IMG/VR virus record: IMGVR_UViG_3300031368_000001
Coordinates: 44,286-108,285 of that record
Origin: a virus
Strand: one strand, 5' to 3'
DNA length: 64,000 bases
Part shown: one piece after another, positions 1 to 6,404 of the stretch
How the letters are laid out: the number at the start of each line of letters is the position of its first letter
Numbering within the stretch: the stretch's first letter is position 1
Made by a program: the position numbers and the translations under genes
Notes under the pieces: generated by a model
The model's input: only the letters and a program-made list of their open reading frames with translations
Database searches by the model: none
What the model was told of the DNA's origin: nothing

Positions 1-2
1 AT

Positions 3-524
3 AACATTCATCCCGTCATGAGAGCATTCATCAGAGCAAGACCAAAATTACTCTTTGACTTTAGGCCTACTGGAGATATGACCAATTCTCCAACACCGCG
101 GACGGTCGCTCATGTAGGAAGATTATACGCAGATAAATATTCTACAGAGACAGAGTATGAACTTTACTCAGGCGCTGCAGGCGAAGGCTTTGCCGTAGAA
201 TTCCTGGCATTTTCAAAGATCTTTAGAAAGCTTGTCAGCCCTAAGAAAGTTATTCAGGACCCTGATAGCTTTGTTATCCCTTCTGAGCCTGATGTACTCT
301 ACGCACTCTGCGGAGCAGTAGCTAATCTTTCAAGCGAAGATACTATGAAGAGTATAGTTAAATTTGCAGAGAGATTAGCGGATAGCAATAACTTTGATAA
401 TGGAACAGCCAGGTCTGAATTTGCAGTGTTGCTAATTAGAGACAGCTGTAACCATGATAATGAATGTAGGAATACACGAGAATATATAGAATGGCAGACA
501 CAGAATCCAGATATCGTGGTGTAG
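3..524 (+). CDS. MoxR-type AAA+ ATPase, C-terminal part (5' cut by window)
   Basis: The reading frame is open from base 3, upstream of the first ATG at 18, and the leading residues NIHPVM followed by RAFIRARPKLLFDF match the lid region of MoxR-family ATPases (a stretch of the form HPxVxxFLxARPxLLxxF). The Walker motifs would lie outside the window. The gene lies two genes before a VWA/metallopeptidase-type protein, the classic MoxR-VWA pairing in bacteria and phages, where the ATPase remodels a target chosen by the VWA partner. The family call rests on this C-terminal segment and on the neighbour, so it is moderately sure. Confidence 0.6.
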   Translation, partial: NIHPVMRAFIRARPKLLFDFRPTGDMTNSPTPRTVAHVGRLYADKYSTETEYELYSGAAGEGFAVEFLAFSKIFRKLVSPKKVIQDPDSFVIPSEPDVLYALCGAVANLSSEDTMKSIVKFAERLADSNNFDNGTARSEFAVLLIRDSCNHDNECRNTREYIEWQTQNPDIVV

Positions 525-555
525 GAAATGATGGTATAAGCCGCAGGGGAGTACT

Positions 556-924
556 ATGAAAAAGAAAAAACTATATTATGCTACAAAGGATAATTTTACA
601 GAACTAACATGGAATCCAGAACTTTTTGATAATTTTAGAGAAGCAAGCTCTCATGAAATCACATTAGAGCAGCTAGCAGACATGTTCGACCAGCACGCGG
701 AAAGTATTAATGCGCATGACTTCGTTACTACTCACCGTGCATTAGCAGCATTGCTTTATAAAAACTTTGGCAGGGAAATAGCAACCAAAGTATTAATATC
801 ACTTGTAGATTTTGAAGGTCTGCATGGTCTTACCGGGGTCGGTGGCAAAACAAATCCAGATGAACATGAAAAAGAATTACATGTACCATTGAATAACTGG
901 AAAGATTGGAGCTTAGGAATATAA
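556..924 (+). CDS. hypothetical protein between MoxR and VWA genes
   Basis: A 122-residue soluble protein with no family I recognise. It starts MKKKKLYYATKDNF, is mostly helical and acidic in the middle, and ends two bases before the ATG of the VWA protein, so the three genes are probably co-transcribed and co-translated. An overlapping minus-strand frame in the same stretch is a shadow. It could be an adaptor of the MoxR-VWA pair, but that is inference from position only. Confidence 0.6.
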   Translation: MKKKKLYYATKDNFTELTWNPELFDNFREASSHEITLEQLADMFDQHAESINAHDFVTTHRALAALLYKNFGREIATKVLISLVDFEGLHGLTGVGGKTNPDEHEKELHVPLNNWKDWSLGI

Positions 925-926
925 TT

Positions 927-2330
927 ATGAACCAAGACATTCTTACTAAAATAACCACAGCCCAAAAAATTCTCATTCTCGATTATTCATTCTGGGGAAG
1001 TCTCGCTCTGCGTCTTACTCTAAAAGAGGACGAAACCTGTAAGACCGGTTGGACTGATGGAGTTACTCTTGGGTATAATCCACACTGGATCGAGACTCTC
1101 TCACACAAAGGAACCGTGGCCTGGTGCGCTCATGAAGTATGCCATCCAATGTGTCAGCATCATACAAGAAGAGCTGGAAGAAATCATAGGTTATGGCAAA
1201 CGGCTGCTGATTATGTGGTTAACAGTATACTTGTAAAAGAAAAATTTGATTTACCCGGCCAGCCTCTCTACGATCCACGCTTCAATGGTATGAGTACAGA
1301 TGAGGTATATAGTATTTTAGAGAAAGAAATGGAGGAGGAAAGGGAAAATAGAAGGAAAGAAATCAATGAAAAAAATAAAAGTGAAAATAAAGGAGTTAAA
1401 GGAAATAACTTACCTGATAGCTCTACTGATCCTGGCAACGAGCCTATGGATGACAATTCAGATGATGGGAATGCTGGGAATGATAGAGACACCAACGATA
1501 ATGGTAAAGATGATGAAAAGAATCAAAAAGACAGCGGAGGTGATTTAGGGAATAACGCCAATAAGAGCAAAGATGATCCTGATGATAACGATCCTGATAA
1601 TAATGATCCTGATCCTGGCAACTGCGGAGAAGTAAGAGACTATCCAGGCAAGGATAATGACCCCTCCCCTTCTGACATGAAACAGCAAGAACAAGATTGG
1701 AAAATAGCAACTGTGCAAGCTGCAACACAAGCTAAACAACATGGCAACATGCCCGCAGGTCTCGATGCTGAAATTCAAAACATAGTAGAACCAAAAGTAG
1801 ATCCGCGAGATTTATTACAAAAATTTGTGGCCATGTCTGCTAAGAATGACTTCACGTGGTCCATGCCAAATAGAAAATATATTCCTCATGGATTATACCT
1901 ACCCAGTATGAAGAGTGAAGAACTGGGAACTGTGGTTTTAGTTTTAGATACATCGATTAGTATCGGTCAGAAAGAACTGGATAATTTTTCAGCGATCGTC
2001 TCAGCTATTCTGGAAACGTATATTATAGATGCGATTGTTCTTTACTGTGACACGAAAATATACGAACCTGAGTATTTCAAGAGAGAAGATTTACCCCTGA
2101 AACTAAAAATGAAAGGACGGGGTGGAACGAATTTTGCGCCACCTTTCTTGTTCGTAAAAGAACATGACATAGATCCGGTATGCCTGATTTATTTAACAGA
2201 TCTTGAATGTAATGACTATCCAGATTTTGAACCAAGTTATCCGGTGATGTGGATATGTACGGACCCACCGGAATATGTATATGATATACCACCATTCGGG
2301 GAAATAATATATATAGATTTAGAGAAGTGA
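927..2330 (+). CDS. VWA-like / putative metallopeptidase protein (DUF2201 type)
   Basis: About 467 residues. The N-terminal half carries an HExxH zinc-protease motif in CAHEVCHPMCQHHTRR, as in DUF2201 putative metallopeptidases. A long Asp/Asn/Gly/Glu-rich low-complexity linker (about residues 140-250) follows. The C-terminal third has VLVLDTSISIG, a DxSxS metal-ion-dependent adhesion site of a von Willebrand A fold, and then GRGGTNFAPP, the usual Gly-Thr metal ligand loop. The ATG at 927 is preferred over an upstream TTG at 906 because it sits directly after the stop of the previous gene. It is expected to partner the MoxR ATPase at the window start; the substrate is unknown. Confidence 0.78.
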   Translation: MNQDILTKITTAQKILILDYSFWGSLALRLTLKEDETCKTGWTDGVTLGYNPHWIETLSHKGTVAWCAHEVCHPMCQHHTRRAGRNHRLWQTAADYVVNSILVKEKFDLPGQPLYDPRFNGMSTDEVYSILEKEMEEERENRRKEINEKNKSENKGVKGNNLPDSSTDPGNEPMDDNSDDGNAGNDRDTNDNGKDDEKNQKDSGGDLGNNANKSKDDPDDNDPDNNDPDPGNCGEVRDYPGKDNDPSPSDMKQQEQDWKIATVQAATQAKQHGNMPAGLDAEIQNIVEPKVDPRDLLQKFVAMSAKNDFTWSMPNRKYIPHGLYLPSMKSEELGTVVLVLDTSISIGQKELDNFSAIVSAILETYIIDAIVLYCDTKIYEPEYFKREDLPLKLKMKGRGGTNFAPPFLFVKEHDIDPVCLIYLTDLECNDYPDFEPSYPVMWICTDPPEYVYDIPPFGEIIYIDLEK

Positions 2331-2512
2331 TGATGCCTAAATATAAAGTAGTTTTGTTGTCGCCAATGCTAACCTGGGAGAAAGTAGATGCTGAATCAAC
2401 TGAAAAGGCTGAAGAAGAATGTTGGAATGATCCATGCCTTGATCGAATAGATTTGACAGACGGGCCATTTTATATGGCCGCAGAGGAAATTGAGGAGGAT
2501 GAAATTGAGTAA
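2330..2512 (+). CDS. small acidic hypothetical protein
   Basis: About 60 residues (MMPKYKVVLLSPMLTWEKVDAE...). The stop of the VWA gene overlaps its ATG (TGATG), indicating translational coupling. The acidic tail (AAEEIEEDEIE) and small size are typical of phage accessory proteins. No family recognised. Confidence 0.6.
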   Translation: MMPKYKVVLLSPMLTWEKVDAESTEKAEEECWNDPCLDRIDLTDGPFYMAAEEIEEDEIE

Positions 2513-2611
2513 ACCTAATCTCCTTGTAGTTACCTTCTTATATCTTTACTTTGTTGTCCGCGCGTAACCTTTTTTTTAGAAATACTACCTAAAGAAAGAG
2601 AGAAAGAATAA

Positions 2612-2851
2612 ATGAAAATAGCCATAGTTAGCTCAAAAGACCTTGGCCTCAACTGCTGGTCACCAAAAAGATTTCTTGGATCCTGTGATCAGTGTGATAA
2701 AGTAATGAAATGTAAATTACCAGAAGCCCGAGCAGGGAGAATTAAGTTACTAAATGGTAAAATTACTGAAGCTCATAAAATAGTGAAAAAATTAGAAGAG
2801 CAGAGATTCCAGGAAGTGAAAGAAGGGTTGAGGGAAGAGAGTAAATTGTAA
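2612..2851 (+). CDS. small Cys-containing hypothetical protein
   Basis: 79 residues with a short cysteine cluster (SCDQCDKVMKCKLP) followed by a Lys/Glu-rich helix likely to form a coiled coil. The spacing CxxCxxxxxC suggests a small metal-binding knuckle. It is the last ordinary gene before the first cassette array: the conserved attI-like leader begins 4 bases after its stop codon. Confidence 0.6.
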   Translation: MKIAIVSSKDLGLNCWSPKRFLGSCDQCDKVMKCKLPEARAGRIKLLNGKITEAHKIVKKLEEQRFQEVKEGLREESKL

Positions 2852-2854
2852 TTT

Positions 2855-2897
2855 GTTTATATACAGATATTTTTCTGGTTAATACTGTGCGTTATAC
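2855..2897 (+). mobile_element. attI-like leader of cassette array 1
   Basis: The first 39 bases are 36/39 identical to the reverse complement of 62076-62114, which heads the other cassette array in opposite orientation. The core is AGATATTTTTCTGGTTAATA, then a CGTT at the point where the first cassette begins (GTTATAC at 2891). A simple inner box (GGTTAA) plus a terminal GTT is what an integron attI or a half attC would show. Two copies, each at an array head, argue for function. Recombination at this site is inferred, not seen. Confidence 0.65.
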
Positions 2898-2915
2898 GCA
2901 AAAGGAAACTTAAAT

Positions 2916-3107
2916 ATGAAATATATATATGCTGTACTCAGGGAGACAGGTGGAGCACACAAAAGTATGGACGTAATGAGCGTGTGGACAAACAAAAAAC
3001 TCGCCCAGAAAGAGGCTAATAAATTGAATGTATTAGCATCGGAGGGCTATGAATGTGAAGTGCGTAGATGGATTGTAAATGAAACTGGTGATACAATTAA
3101 CTGGTAG
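2916..3107 (+). CDS. cassette 1 protein, hypothetical
   Basis: 63 residues (MKYIYAVLRETGGAHKSMDVMSVWTNKKLAQKEAN...), similar in style to the small phage/MGE proteins that read 'trouble-shooting' amino-acid patterns I cannot assign. A weak ribosome site (AAAGGAA) precedes the ATG. It starts 19 bases after the GTT of the attI-like leader and its TAG is followed directly by an attC, the standard geometry of an integron gene cassette. A distantly similar layout (short beta-alpha protein with ATxxNxxxxxSxHxxY) is seen in the gene at 52693-52917. Confidence 0.65.
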   Translation: MKYIYAVLRETGGAHKSMDVMSVWTNKKLAQKEANKLNVLASEGYECEVRRWIVNETGDTINW

Positions 3108-3108
3108 C

Positions 3109-3167
3109 GTATAACCATGCCCCTGAAGCCAACAGCAAATAGCTGCGGCTTACCGGCGGCGTTAGGA
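3109..3167 (+). mobile_element. attC site, array 1 no. 1
   Basis: R'' is GTATAAC (3109-3115) and R' is GTTAGGA (3161-3167). Between them GAAGCC and AGCTGCGGCTTA give the imperfect inverted repeat of a folded attC. The 59-bp length is the classical attC size. Confidence 0.82.
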
Positions 3168-3174
3168 GTCAACA

Positions 3175-3444
3175 ATGAGTGTTGTCACAGATATTATTTT
3201 GGTTACTGCTATTGAGGATGGCGCATATAGACCATCATTCGACTTAGTTAAAGTCGACCAATACGCAGGCGGAGGCAAGGCGGTACAGTGCGATGTGTTT
3301 ATGTCAGCCGTTAACTACTTGGTTTTAGAGGATTTACTTGATTGGTTCAAGTCTGTAAGATGGGAATATCCAGAACAGGTGCAACTTTTTGTTAAAGGCG
3401 AACACGACGACAAGTTTGCTGTGTACTGCCCTGAAAACTCCTAA
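3175..3444 (+). CDS. cassette 2 protein, hypothetical
   Basis: 89 residues (MSVVTDIILVTAIEDG...), predicted alpha/beta, no family recognised. The ATG follows the R' site by 7 bases, and its TAA is part of the R'' box of the next attC (TCCTAAC). Base composition is less AT-rich than the phage genes nearby, in line with a cassette origin. Confidence 0.68.
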   Translation: MSVVTDIILVTAIEDGAYRPSFDLVKVDQYAGGGKAVQCDVFMSAVNYLVLEDLLDWFKSVRWEYPEQVQLFVKGEHDDKFAVYCPENS

Positions 3445-3505
3445 CCAATCGTTCAACAACCGACCGCCGATACAGCCCTGTGGCGGGTTAACTCAAACGT
3501 TAGGT
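3439..3505 (+). mobile_element. attC site, array 1 no. 2
   Basis: R'' TCCTAAC (3439-3445), R' GTTAGGT (3499-3505), with GACCGCC and GGCGGGTTAACTCAAAC forming the imperfect stem. The motif TTAACTCAAACGTTAGG is a textbook attC right end. Confidence 0.88.
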
Positions 3506-3668
3506 GGCAAGCATGAGAAAGCCTTTGACAGGGCATAGGCCATATCCGAGTGAAAGGATAGTACAGCCCATGGATAAGGCATCACACATGCAAGTCTGGT
3601 TGGCTATAACTATTATTGGCAATTAGCATTGCTGGTAGTTTAGGCAGTTCGATTCTGCCATTGCCACC
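3503..3668 (+). ncRNA. cassette 3: structured, tRNA-like noncoding element (candidate)
   Basis: The cassette body begins GGTGGCAA and ends TTGCCACC, able to pair over 8 bp like an acceptor stem. Just before the 3' arm lies GGCAGTTCGATTCTGCC (3643-3659), a perfect 5-bp stem with a TTCGATT loop, as in a tRNA T-arm. A second possible acceptor (TGGCAAT 3617-3623 with ATTGCCA 3660-3666) would abut that T-arm exactly. I cannot build a convincing D-arm or anticodon arm, so this is a tRNA-like element, not a tRNA call. Part of the terminal pairing follows automatically from R'/R'' complementarity. Confidence 0.4.
3513..3626 (+). CDS. cassette 3 alternative: 37-residue peptide
   Basis: An ATG eight bases after the attC R' core opens a 37-codon frame (MRKPLTGHRPYPSERI...) that ends in a hydrophobic stretch (VWLAITIIGN). 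GGTGG upstream could serve as a weak ribosome site. It overlaps the tRNA-like element; either reading, or both, may be right. Low confidence because of its size. Confidence 0.3.
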   Translation: MRKPLTGHRPYPSERIVQPMDKASHMQVWLAITIIGN

Positions 3669-3727
3669 TAATAAATCCCTGAACCAGACGCCATAAAGCT
3701 CGGCGCTGGTTAGCTCAAGCGTTAAGG
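3666..3727 (+). mobile_element. attC site, array 1 no. 3
   Basis: R'' is ACCTAAT (degenerate last base), R' is GTTAAGG. CCAGACGCC pairs imperfectly with GGCGCTGG, followed by TTAGCTCAAGCGTTAAG. The layout matches the neighbouring sites. Confidence 0.8.
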
Positions 3728-3736
3728 AGGAAAAAA

Positions 3737-3895
3737 ATGAAAATGTCAGTAAAAGAGTTTGATTCATTGACAAAGAGAGATTTTGACAATGGAGCGGTTA
3801 GGGATGCTATTCGCAATAGCTTAAAAGAGTGTGAAAAATTGCTTGCCTCCCAACAAGTCGTTGAAGCAGACCGCGCTAATCGCACGACTGATTAA
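3737..3895 (+). CDS. cassette 4 protein, hypothetical (52 aa)
   Basis: Starts MKMSVKEFDSLTKRDFDNG with a strong ribosome site (AAGGAGG) that lies inside and just after the R' box of the previous attC. The last third is encoded by the next attC itself (SQQVVEADRANRTTD), and the stop lies inside that attC. ORFs running into their attC are common in integron cassettes. Confidence 0.6.
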   Translation: MKMSVKEFDSLTKRDFDNGAVRDAIRNSLKECEKLLASQQVVEADRANRTTD

Positions 3896-3909
3896 CTCAG
3901 GCGTTATAA
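3848..3909 (+). mobile_element. attC site, array 1 no. 4
   Basis: R'' TCCCAAC (3848-3854), R' GTTATAA (3903-3909), with TTGAAGCAGACCG, then GATTAACTCAGGCGTTATA. A canonical right half. Confidence 0.83.
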
Positions 3910-3922
3910 TTTAAGAGGAAAA

Positions 3923-4171
3923 ATGAAAGAAGAAAAAAAAATATGCGACATGATTTTAAGTACTGTTTCACGCTTCAATGATGCTCAAAGTATTGGGATT
4001 GAGGTTCTAGAGAAATATAAGAACATGGATAAAGGCATAGTTCCAGAGTTGCAAGAAATCGCTTTTCATGTTCAGAGTTTAGCACGAGGCTGGCGTTCTC
4101 AGCAAGATCGGGCAGATGAGTGTTATGAGAAATATGCTGCATATAAAAAATATTGCAATGAAAATCTATAA
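3923..4171 (+). CDS. hypothetical helical protein, last gene of array 1
   Basis: 82 residues (MKEEKKICDMILSTVSRFNDAQ...), all-helical, with a possible coiled coil. It begins 13 bases after the R' of the fourth attC with an AAGAGG ribosome site. No attC follows; the next gene starts 18 bases downstream, so it is either the terminal cassette that lost its attC or the original phage gene at the insertion point. Confidence 0.62.
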   Translation: MKEEKKICDMILSTVSRFNDAQSIGIEVLEKYKNMDKGIVPELQEIAFHVQSLARGWRSQQDRADECYEKYAAYKKYCNENL

Positions 4172-4189
4172 CAATAAGGAGGAAAAACC

Positions 4190-4459
4190 ATGCCAGGAGT
4201 AATTAATTACACAAAGCTCCCAGAAAGTCTAAGAGGGGGAGCACAAAGATGGATAGAAAATGGAATAGTTCCAGGAAGTTTTCTCACAGCAGTGATCCGT
4301 AATGATCTAACAGAAAGCTTTGCACAAGCTGATTATATTAATATCACTAAATTACAAGATATTGTGCACTTCTTTTACTGGGAAGCTCCAAGCCAGTGCT
4401 GGGGCTCAAAGGAAAAGATGATTGCATGGGGGAAAAAATTTAATGAGATAAGACCATGA
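4190..4459 (+). CDS. conserved phage protein (LPxxLRGG type)
   Basis: 89 residues. The opening (INYTKLPESLRGGAQRWIENG) and the central PGSFLTAVIRNDLTE match a small protein pattern that recurs in many phage and prophage early regions; function unknown. Strong ribosome site (AAGGAGG). Its TGA overlaps the ATG of the next gene (ATGA), so the two are coupled. Confidence 0.68.
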   Translation: MPGVINYTKLPESLRGGAQRWIENGIVPGSFLTAVIRNDLTESFAQADYINITKLQDIVHFFYWEAPSQCWGSKEKMIAWGKKFNEIRP

Positions 4460-4719
4460 ATATGAGAAGCGCTATGGCCAGCGCAAGAGCGAGAACTTTA
4501 AATGAAAAATTCCATAAAAGTGCTGAAAACACTGTAAATAGATTACTAACAAGCCCCACACATTCAGCAAGAGTCTCTACAAAGTTAGCTAAACATATTT
4601 TGATACAACATGAAACTCTCTTATATAATGGAATAGTATATTCTACTCACGTAAGAAATATAGGCGCTGGTGTAAAGGAATTATATTTAAAGGAATTTCA
4701 TGAGGAGATAAGACCATGA
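4456..4719 (+). CDS. hypothetical basic protein
   Basis: 87 residues, N-terminally basic (MNMRSAMASARARTLNEKF) and helical. Coupled by ATGA overlaps to both neighbours. Its C-terminus (EEIRP) repeats that of the preceding gene (NEIRP), and the DNA around both stop codons is nearly the same (GAGATAAGACCATGA), which suggests the junctions were copied by recombination. No function recognised. Confidence 0.62.
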   Translation: MNMRSAMASARARTLNEKFHKSAENTVNRLLTSPTHSARVSTKLAKHILIQHETLLYNGIVYSTHVRNIGAGVKELYLKEFHEEIRP

Positions 4720-4988
4720 CTGATAATGATGCCATGACCGACAATAACACCATCCGTGATGTAAACACCGTCCGTGATGTAAACACCGTCCGTGATGTAA
4801 ACACCGTCCGTGATGTAATAAAATTTAAAGTACATGTGATAAGAACAGGCTGGGCAAGTTTGGATATTGCTATCGCTGCAAAAGATAAGGATAGTGCAAA
4901 AACAAAAATTATGGATACTATTGGAGACTATGAATTCTCAGAATATGATGCTGAGTATGAAATAGAATCTATGGAGATAATACCATGA
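4716..4988 (+). CDS. hypothetical protein with repeated N-terminus
   Basis: 90 residues. The first 34 are built from repeats: MTDN units and then four near-identical (N)TVRDV hexads. The rest (IKFKVHVIRTGWASLDIAIAA...) looks like a small alpha/beta domain. Coupled by ATGA on both sides. The repeat portion adds extra in-frame ATGs, so the translation start could vary. Confidence 0.6.
   Translation: MTDNDAMTDNNTIRDVNTVRDVNTVRDVNTVRDVIKFKVHVIRTGWASLDIAIAAKDKDSAKTKIMDTIGDYEFSEYDAEYEIESMEIIP
4739..4820 (+). repeat. 18-bp tandem repeat, about four copies
   Basis: Units of the form ACCGTCCGTGATGTAAAC are repeated head to tail and encode NTVRDV. Copy number change by slippage would keep the frame, because the unit is a multiple of three. 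One further copy occurs at 5044-5060 in the next gene. Confidence 0.85.
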
Positions 4989-5212
4989 CTGACAATACTA
5001 TGACTGATAATACCATGACCGATAATAATATGACTGATAATAACACCGTCCGTGATGTAATGAAAGATCGTATCCGGGATCTGTTGGCTGGATATTTTAG
5101 GATAGATAATTTAGATGTAGACGCTGATCTCGTAGCCAATATAGCTGATGAAGCTTTTTCGGTGACAGGGATAAGTGAGAAAGAACAGGATGAGGAGTGG
5201 AAAATTTTATAG
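4985..5212 (+). CDS. hypothetical protein with repeated MTDN start
   Basis: 75 residues. The N-terminus is four tandem MTDN-type units followed by one TVRDV hexad, the same words that start the upstream gene, so the two leaders are related by duplication. The remainder (MKDRIRDLLAGYFRIDNLDVDADLVANIADEAF) is an acidic helical domain and could itself be translated from an internal ATG. ATGA overlap with the upstream gene. Confidence 0.58.
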   Translation: MTDNTMTDNTMTDNNMTDNNTVRDVMKDRIRDLLAGYFRIDNLDVDADLVANIADEAFSVTGISEKEQDEEWKIL

Positions 5213-5221
5213 AGGTTAGCT

Positions 5222-5293
5222 AATACAGGCAGTGATTATAAAGAGCCCCAAGAAGGAACCTGGTGTGGTTTTAATCATTGCCTGTATTTTTAT
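5222..5293 (+). terminator. long hairpin followed by T-run
   Basis: Arms 5222-5238 and 5272-5288 pair over 17 bp with one G-U, around a 33-base loop that has its own short GC pairings. A TTTTTAT run follows, fitting a factor-independent terminator at the end of the small-gene operon; the arms are long enough that a structured RNA is also possible. Confidence 0.6.
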
Positions 5294-5407
5294 GTCTGGG
5301 TTTTCTCTTGTTCTAAGAGATCAAAAATGAAAAATAAAAGCCGGTCCTTTAGGAAATCCTTAATGGTTGTGAGAAAAAGTAGCTGTGAGAAAAAAAAAGA
5401 AAATATC

Positions 5408-5587
5408 ATGAATACTTACATAGGCACTTACCAGGATATGATAGAAAGAACTGTAGAGCTGATCCTTGCCGCGGCAGAAAAAATTCATAATAAAGATGCT
5501 ATAAGTCGGATTTACACGGCCAACAGAGAGGTTGACACAAAAATTGGCAATATTATGGAGAATATCAGAAAGAAGAAGAGATCATGA
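5408..5587 (+). CDS. small helical hypothetical protein
   Basis: The ATG at 5408 gives 59 residues (MNTYIGTYQDMIERTVELILAAAEK...). An in-frame ATG 27 codons upstream exists but lacks a ribosome site and would add a very basic tail. ATGA overlap with the next gene. No family recognised. Confidence 0.5.
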   Translation: MNTYIGTYQDMIERTVELILAAAEKIHNKDAISRIYTANREVDTKIGNIMENIRKKKRS

Positions 5588-5799
5588 CTAAACAGGAAAA
5601 GCGTAAGTACTGCATCGGCTGTAGAGACAATTTCTACAACGGCAATAATCCATATGGCATTAAGGAATGCTGGAATCTTAAAGATGCAAAATTCGTGAAA
5701 AGAAAAAAGATTCCTATAGATTTGAGCCCACCTTATGATCATATAAAAAAACAGAAAGTTTTGAGCTGCTATGGCCAAAAGGGGTATGTATATTGGTAG
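5584..5799 (+). CDS. conserved phage Cys protein (GCRDNFYNG type)
   Basis: 71 residues with YCIGCRDNFYNGNNPYGIKECW near the N-terminus (three cysteines) and a late LSCY. This pattern recurs in small phage proteins of unknown function near replication genes; a bound metal is plausible. Its TAG overlaps the GTTAGGT at which the next cassette begins (5799-5805), which may mean the cassette landed exactly at the gene end. Confidence 0.65.
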   Translation: MTKQEKRKYCIGCRDNFYNGNNPYGIKECWNLKDAKFVKRKKIPIDLSPPYDHIKKQKVLSCYGQKGYVYW

Positions 5800-5802
5800 T
5801 TA

Positions 5803-5896
5803 GGTGGTAAATGCTGCTTATAAGCAGAGGGTCAGCTTGTATCTGACGTTTGATAGTAAACAAAACTATCATGCAGGGTTAAATCTGTATACCACC
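5803..5896 (+). ncRNA. cassette with tRNA-like RNA (class II-like fold)
   Basis: A 94-base element folds like a tRNA with a long variable arm: acceptor GGTGGTA/TACCACC; arm CTGC..GCAG; anticodon-like arm GTCAG-CTTGTAT-CTGAC (triplet UGU at positions 34-36); variable arm TGATAG/CTATCA; T-like arm TGCAG/CTGTA with an 8-base loop. Non-canonical points are four bases rather than two before the D-arm, no GG in the D loop, and no TTC in the T loop. A class II tRNA reading a Thr codon would be abnormal. It is therefore tRNA-like or decayed. Confidence 0.5.
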
Positions 5897-5951
5897 TAAC
5901 CAACCCACTAAGCTCGATAGCTAAAATTGCTGGTTAATTCAAGCGTTAGAT
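5894..5951 (+). mobile_element. attC site of the lone cassette at 5.9 kb
   Basis: R'' ACCTAAC (5894-5900) and R' GTTAGAT (5945-5951), with AGCTCGATAGC and GCTGGTTAATTCAAGC between. It has the same right-half words as array 1. Upstream, GTTAGGT at 5799 marks the other cassette boundary. Confidence 0.82.
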
Positions 5952-5968
5952 TCATCAAGGAGGTAAAC

Positions 5969-6166
5969 ATGGAAATAGACGAAATTATAAATAACTTGGG
6001 CAAAAAAATATCAACTCCAAAAGGAAATCAATTATTAGCTGGTTTTCAAATTGCAGTGTTAATGGAAAACAATAAATTAAAAGCATATCCTCAATCAATA
6101 TCATTAATCTGTTGGTCAGATAATGGTGGAAAATATATGCATTGGGCAATTGATTGTAAAAAATAA
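5969..6166 (+). CDS. hypothetical protein after the lone attC
   Basis: 65 residues (MEIDEIINNLGKKISTPKGNQ...). The ATG at 5969 has a perfect AAGGAGG seven bases upstream; a longer frame from 5927 would be translated from within the attC and is rejected. The stop is followed by TAACAAGCCGG, but a complete attC is not visible there. No family recognised. Confidence 0.6.
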   Translation: MEIDEIINNLGKKISTPKGNQLLAGFQIAVLMENNKLKAYPQSISLICWSDNGGKYMHWAIDCKK

Positions 6167-6254
6167 CAAGCCGGTTGAGTCTAACGCTCATAAACTCGCG
6201 TGTCTTACCTCACCATTATACATCCTAATAGCGTCTTAACGAAAGGAAAATACC

Positions 6255-6404
6255 ATGAAAGTAGACCTAATAGCTATTGGCTATGAATGGATCTGTCTGA
6301 AGTGTGGACATCTTAATAATGAGTTCGAGATATTAAAAGAAGTTACCTGCGTAGAATGCGGTGAGATTTATGAAGTAGGTGAGACAGAACATGCGTGTGG
6401 GTGA
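6255..6404 (+). CDS. 49-residue zinc-ribbon-like protein
   Basis: Starts MKVDLIAIGYEWICLKCGHL and has two CxxC pairs (CLKC ... CVEC) spaced for a rubredoxin-like knuckle. Ribosome site AAAGGAAAA. The last residues (GETEHACG) are encoded by the start of a 22-bp tandem repeat that runs past the stop, so the C-terminus has probably been altered by repeat expansion. Confidence 0.5.
   Translation: MKVDLIAIGYEWICLKCGHLNNEFEILKEVTCVECGEIYEVGETEHACG

Noticed and set aside
6164-6245. Possible degenerate or inverted attC after the gene at 5969 (TAACAAGCCGG ... CTAACGC)
   Set aside because: R''-like and inverted R'-like words occur, but no imperfect stem of attC type could be traced.
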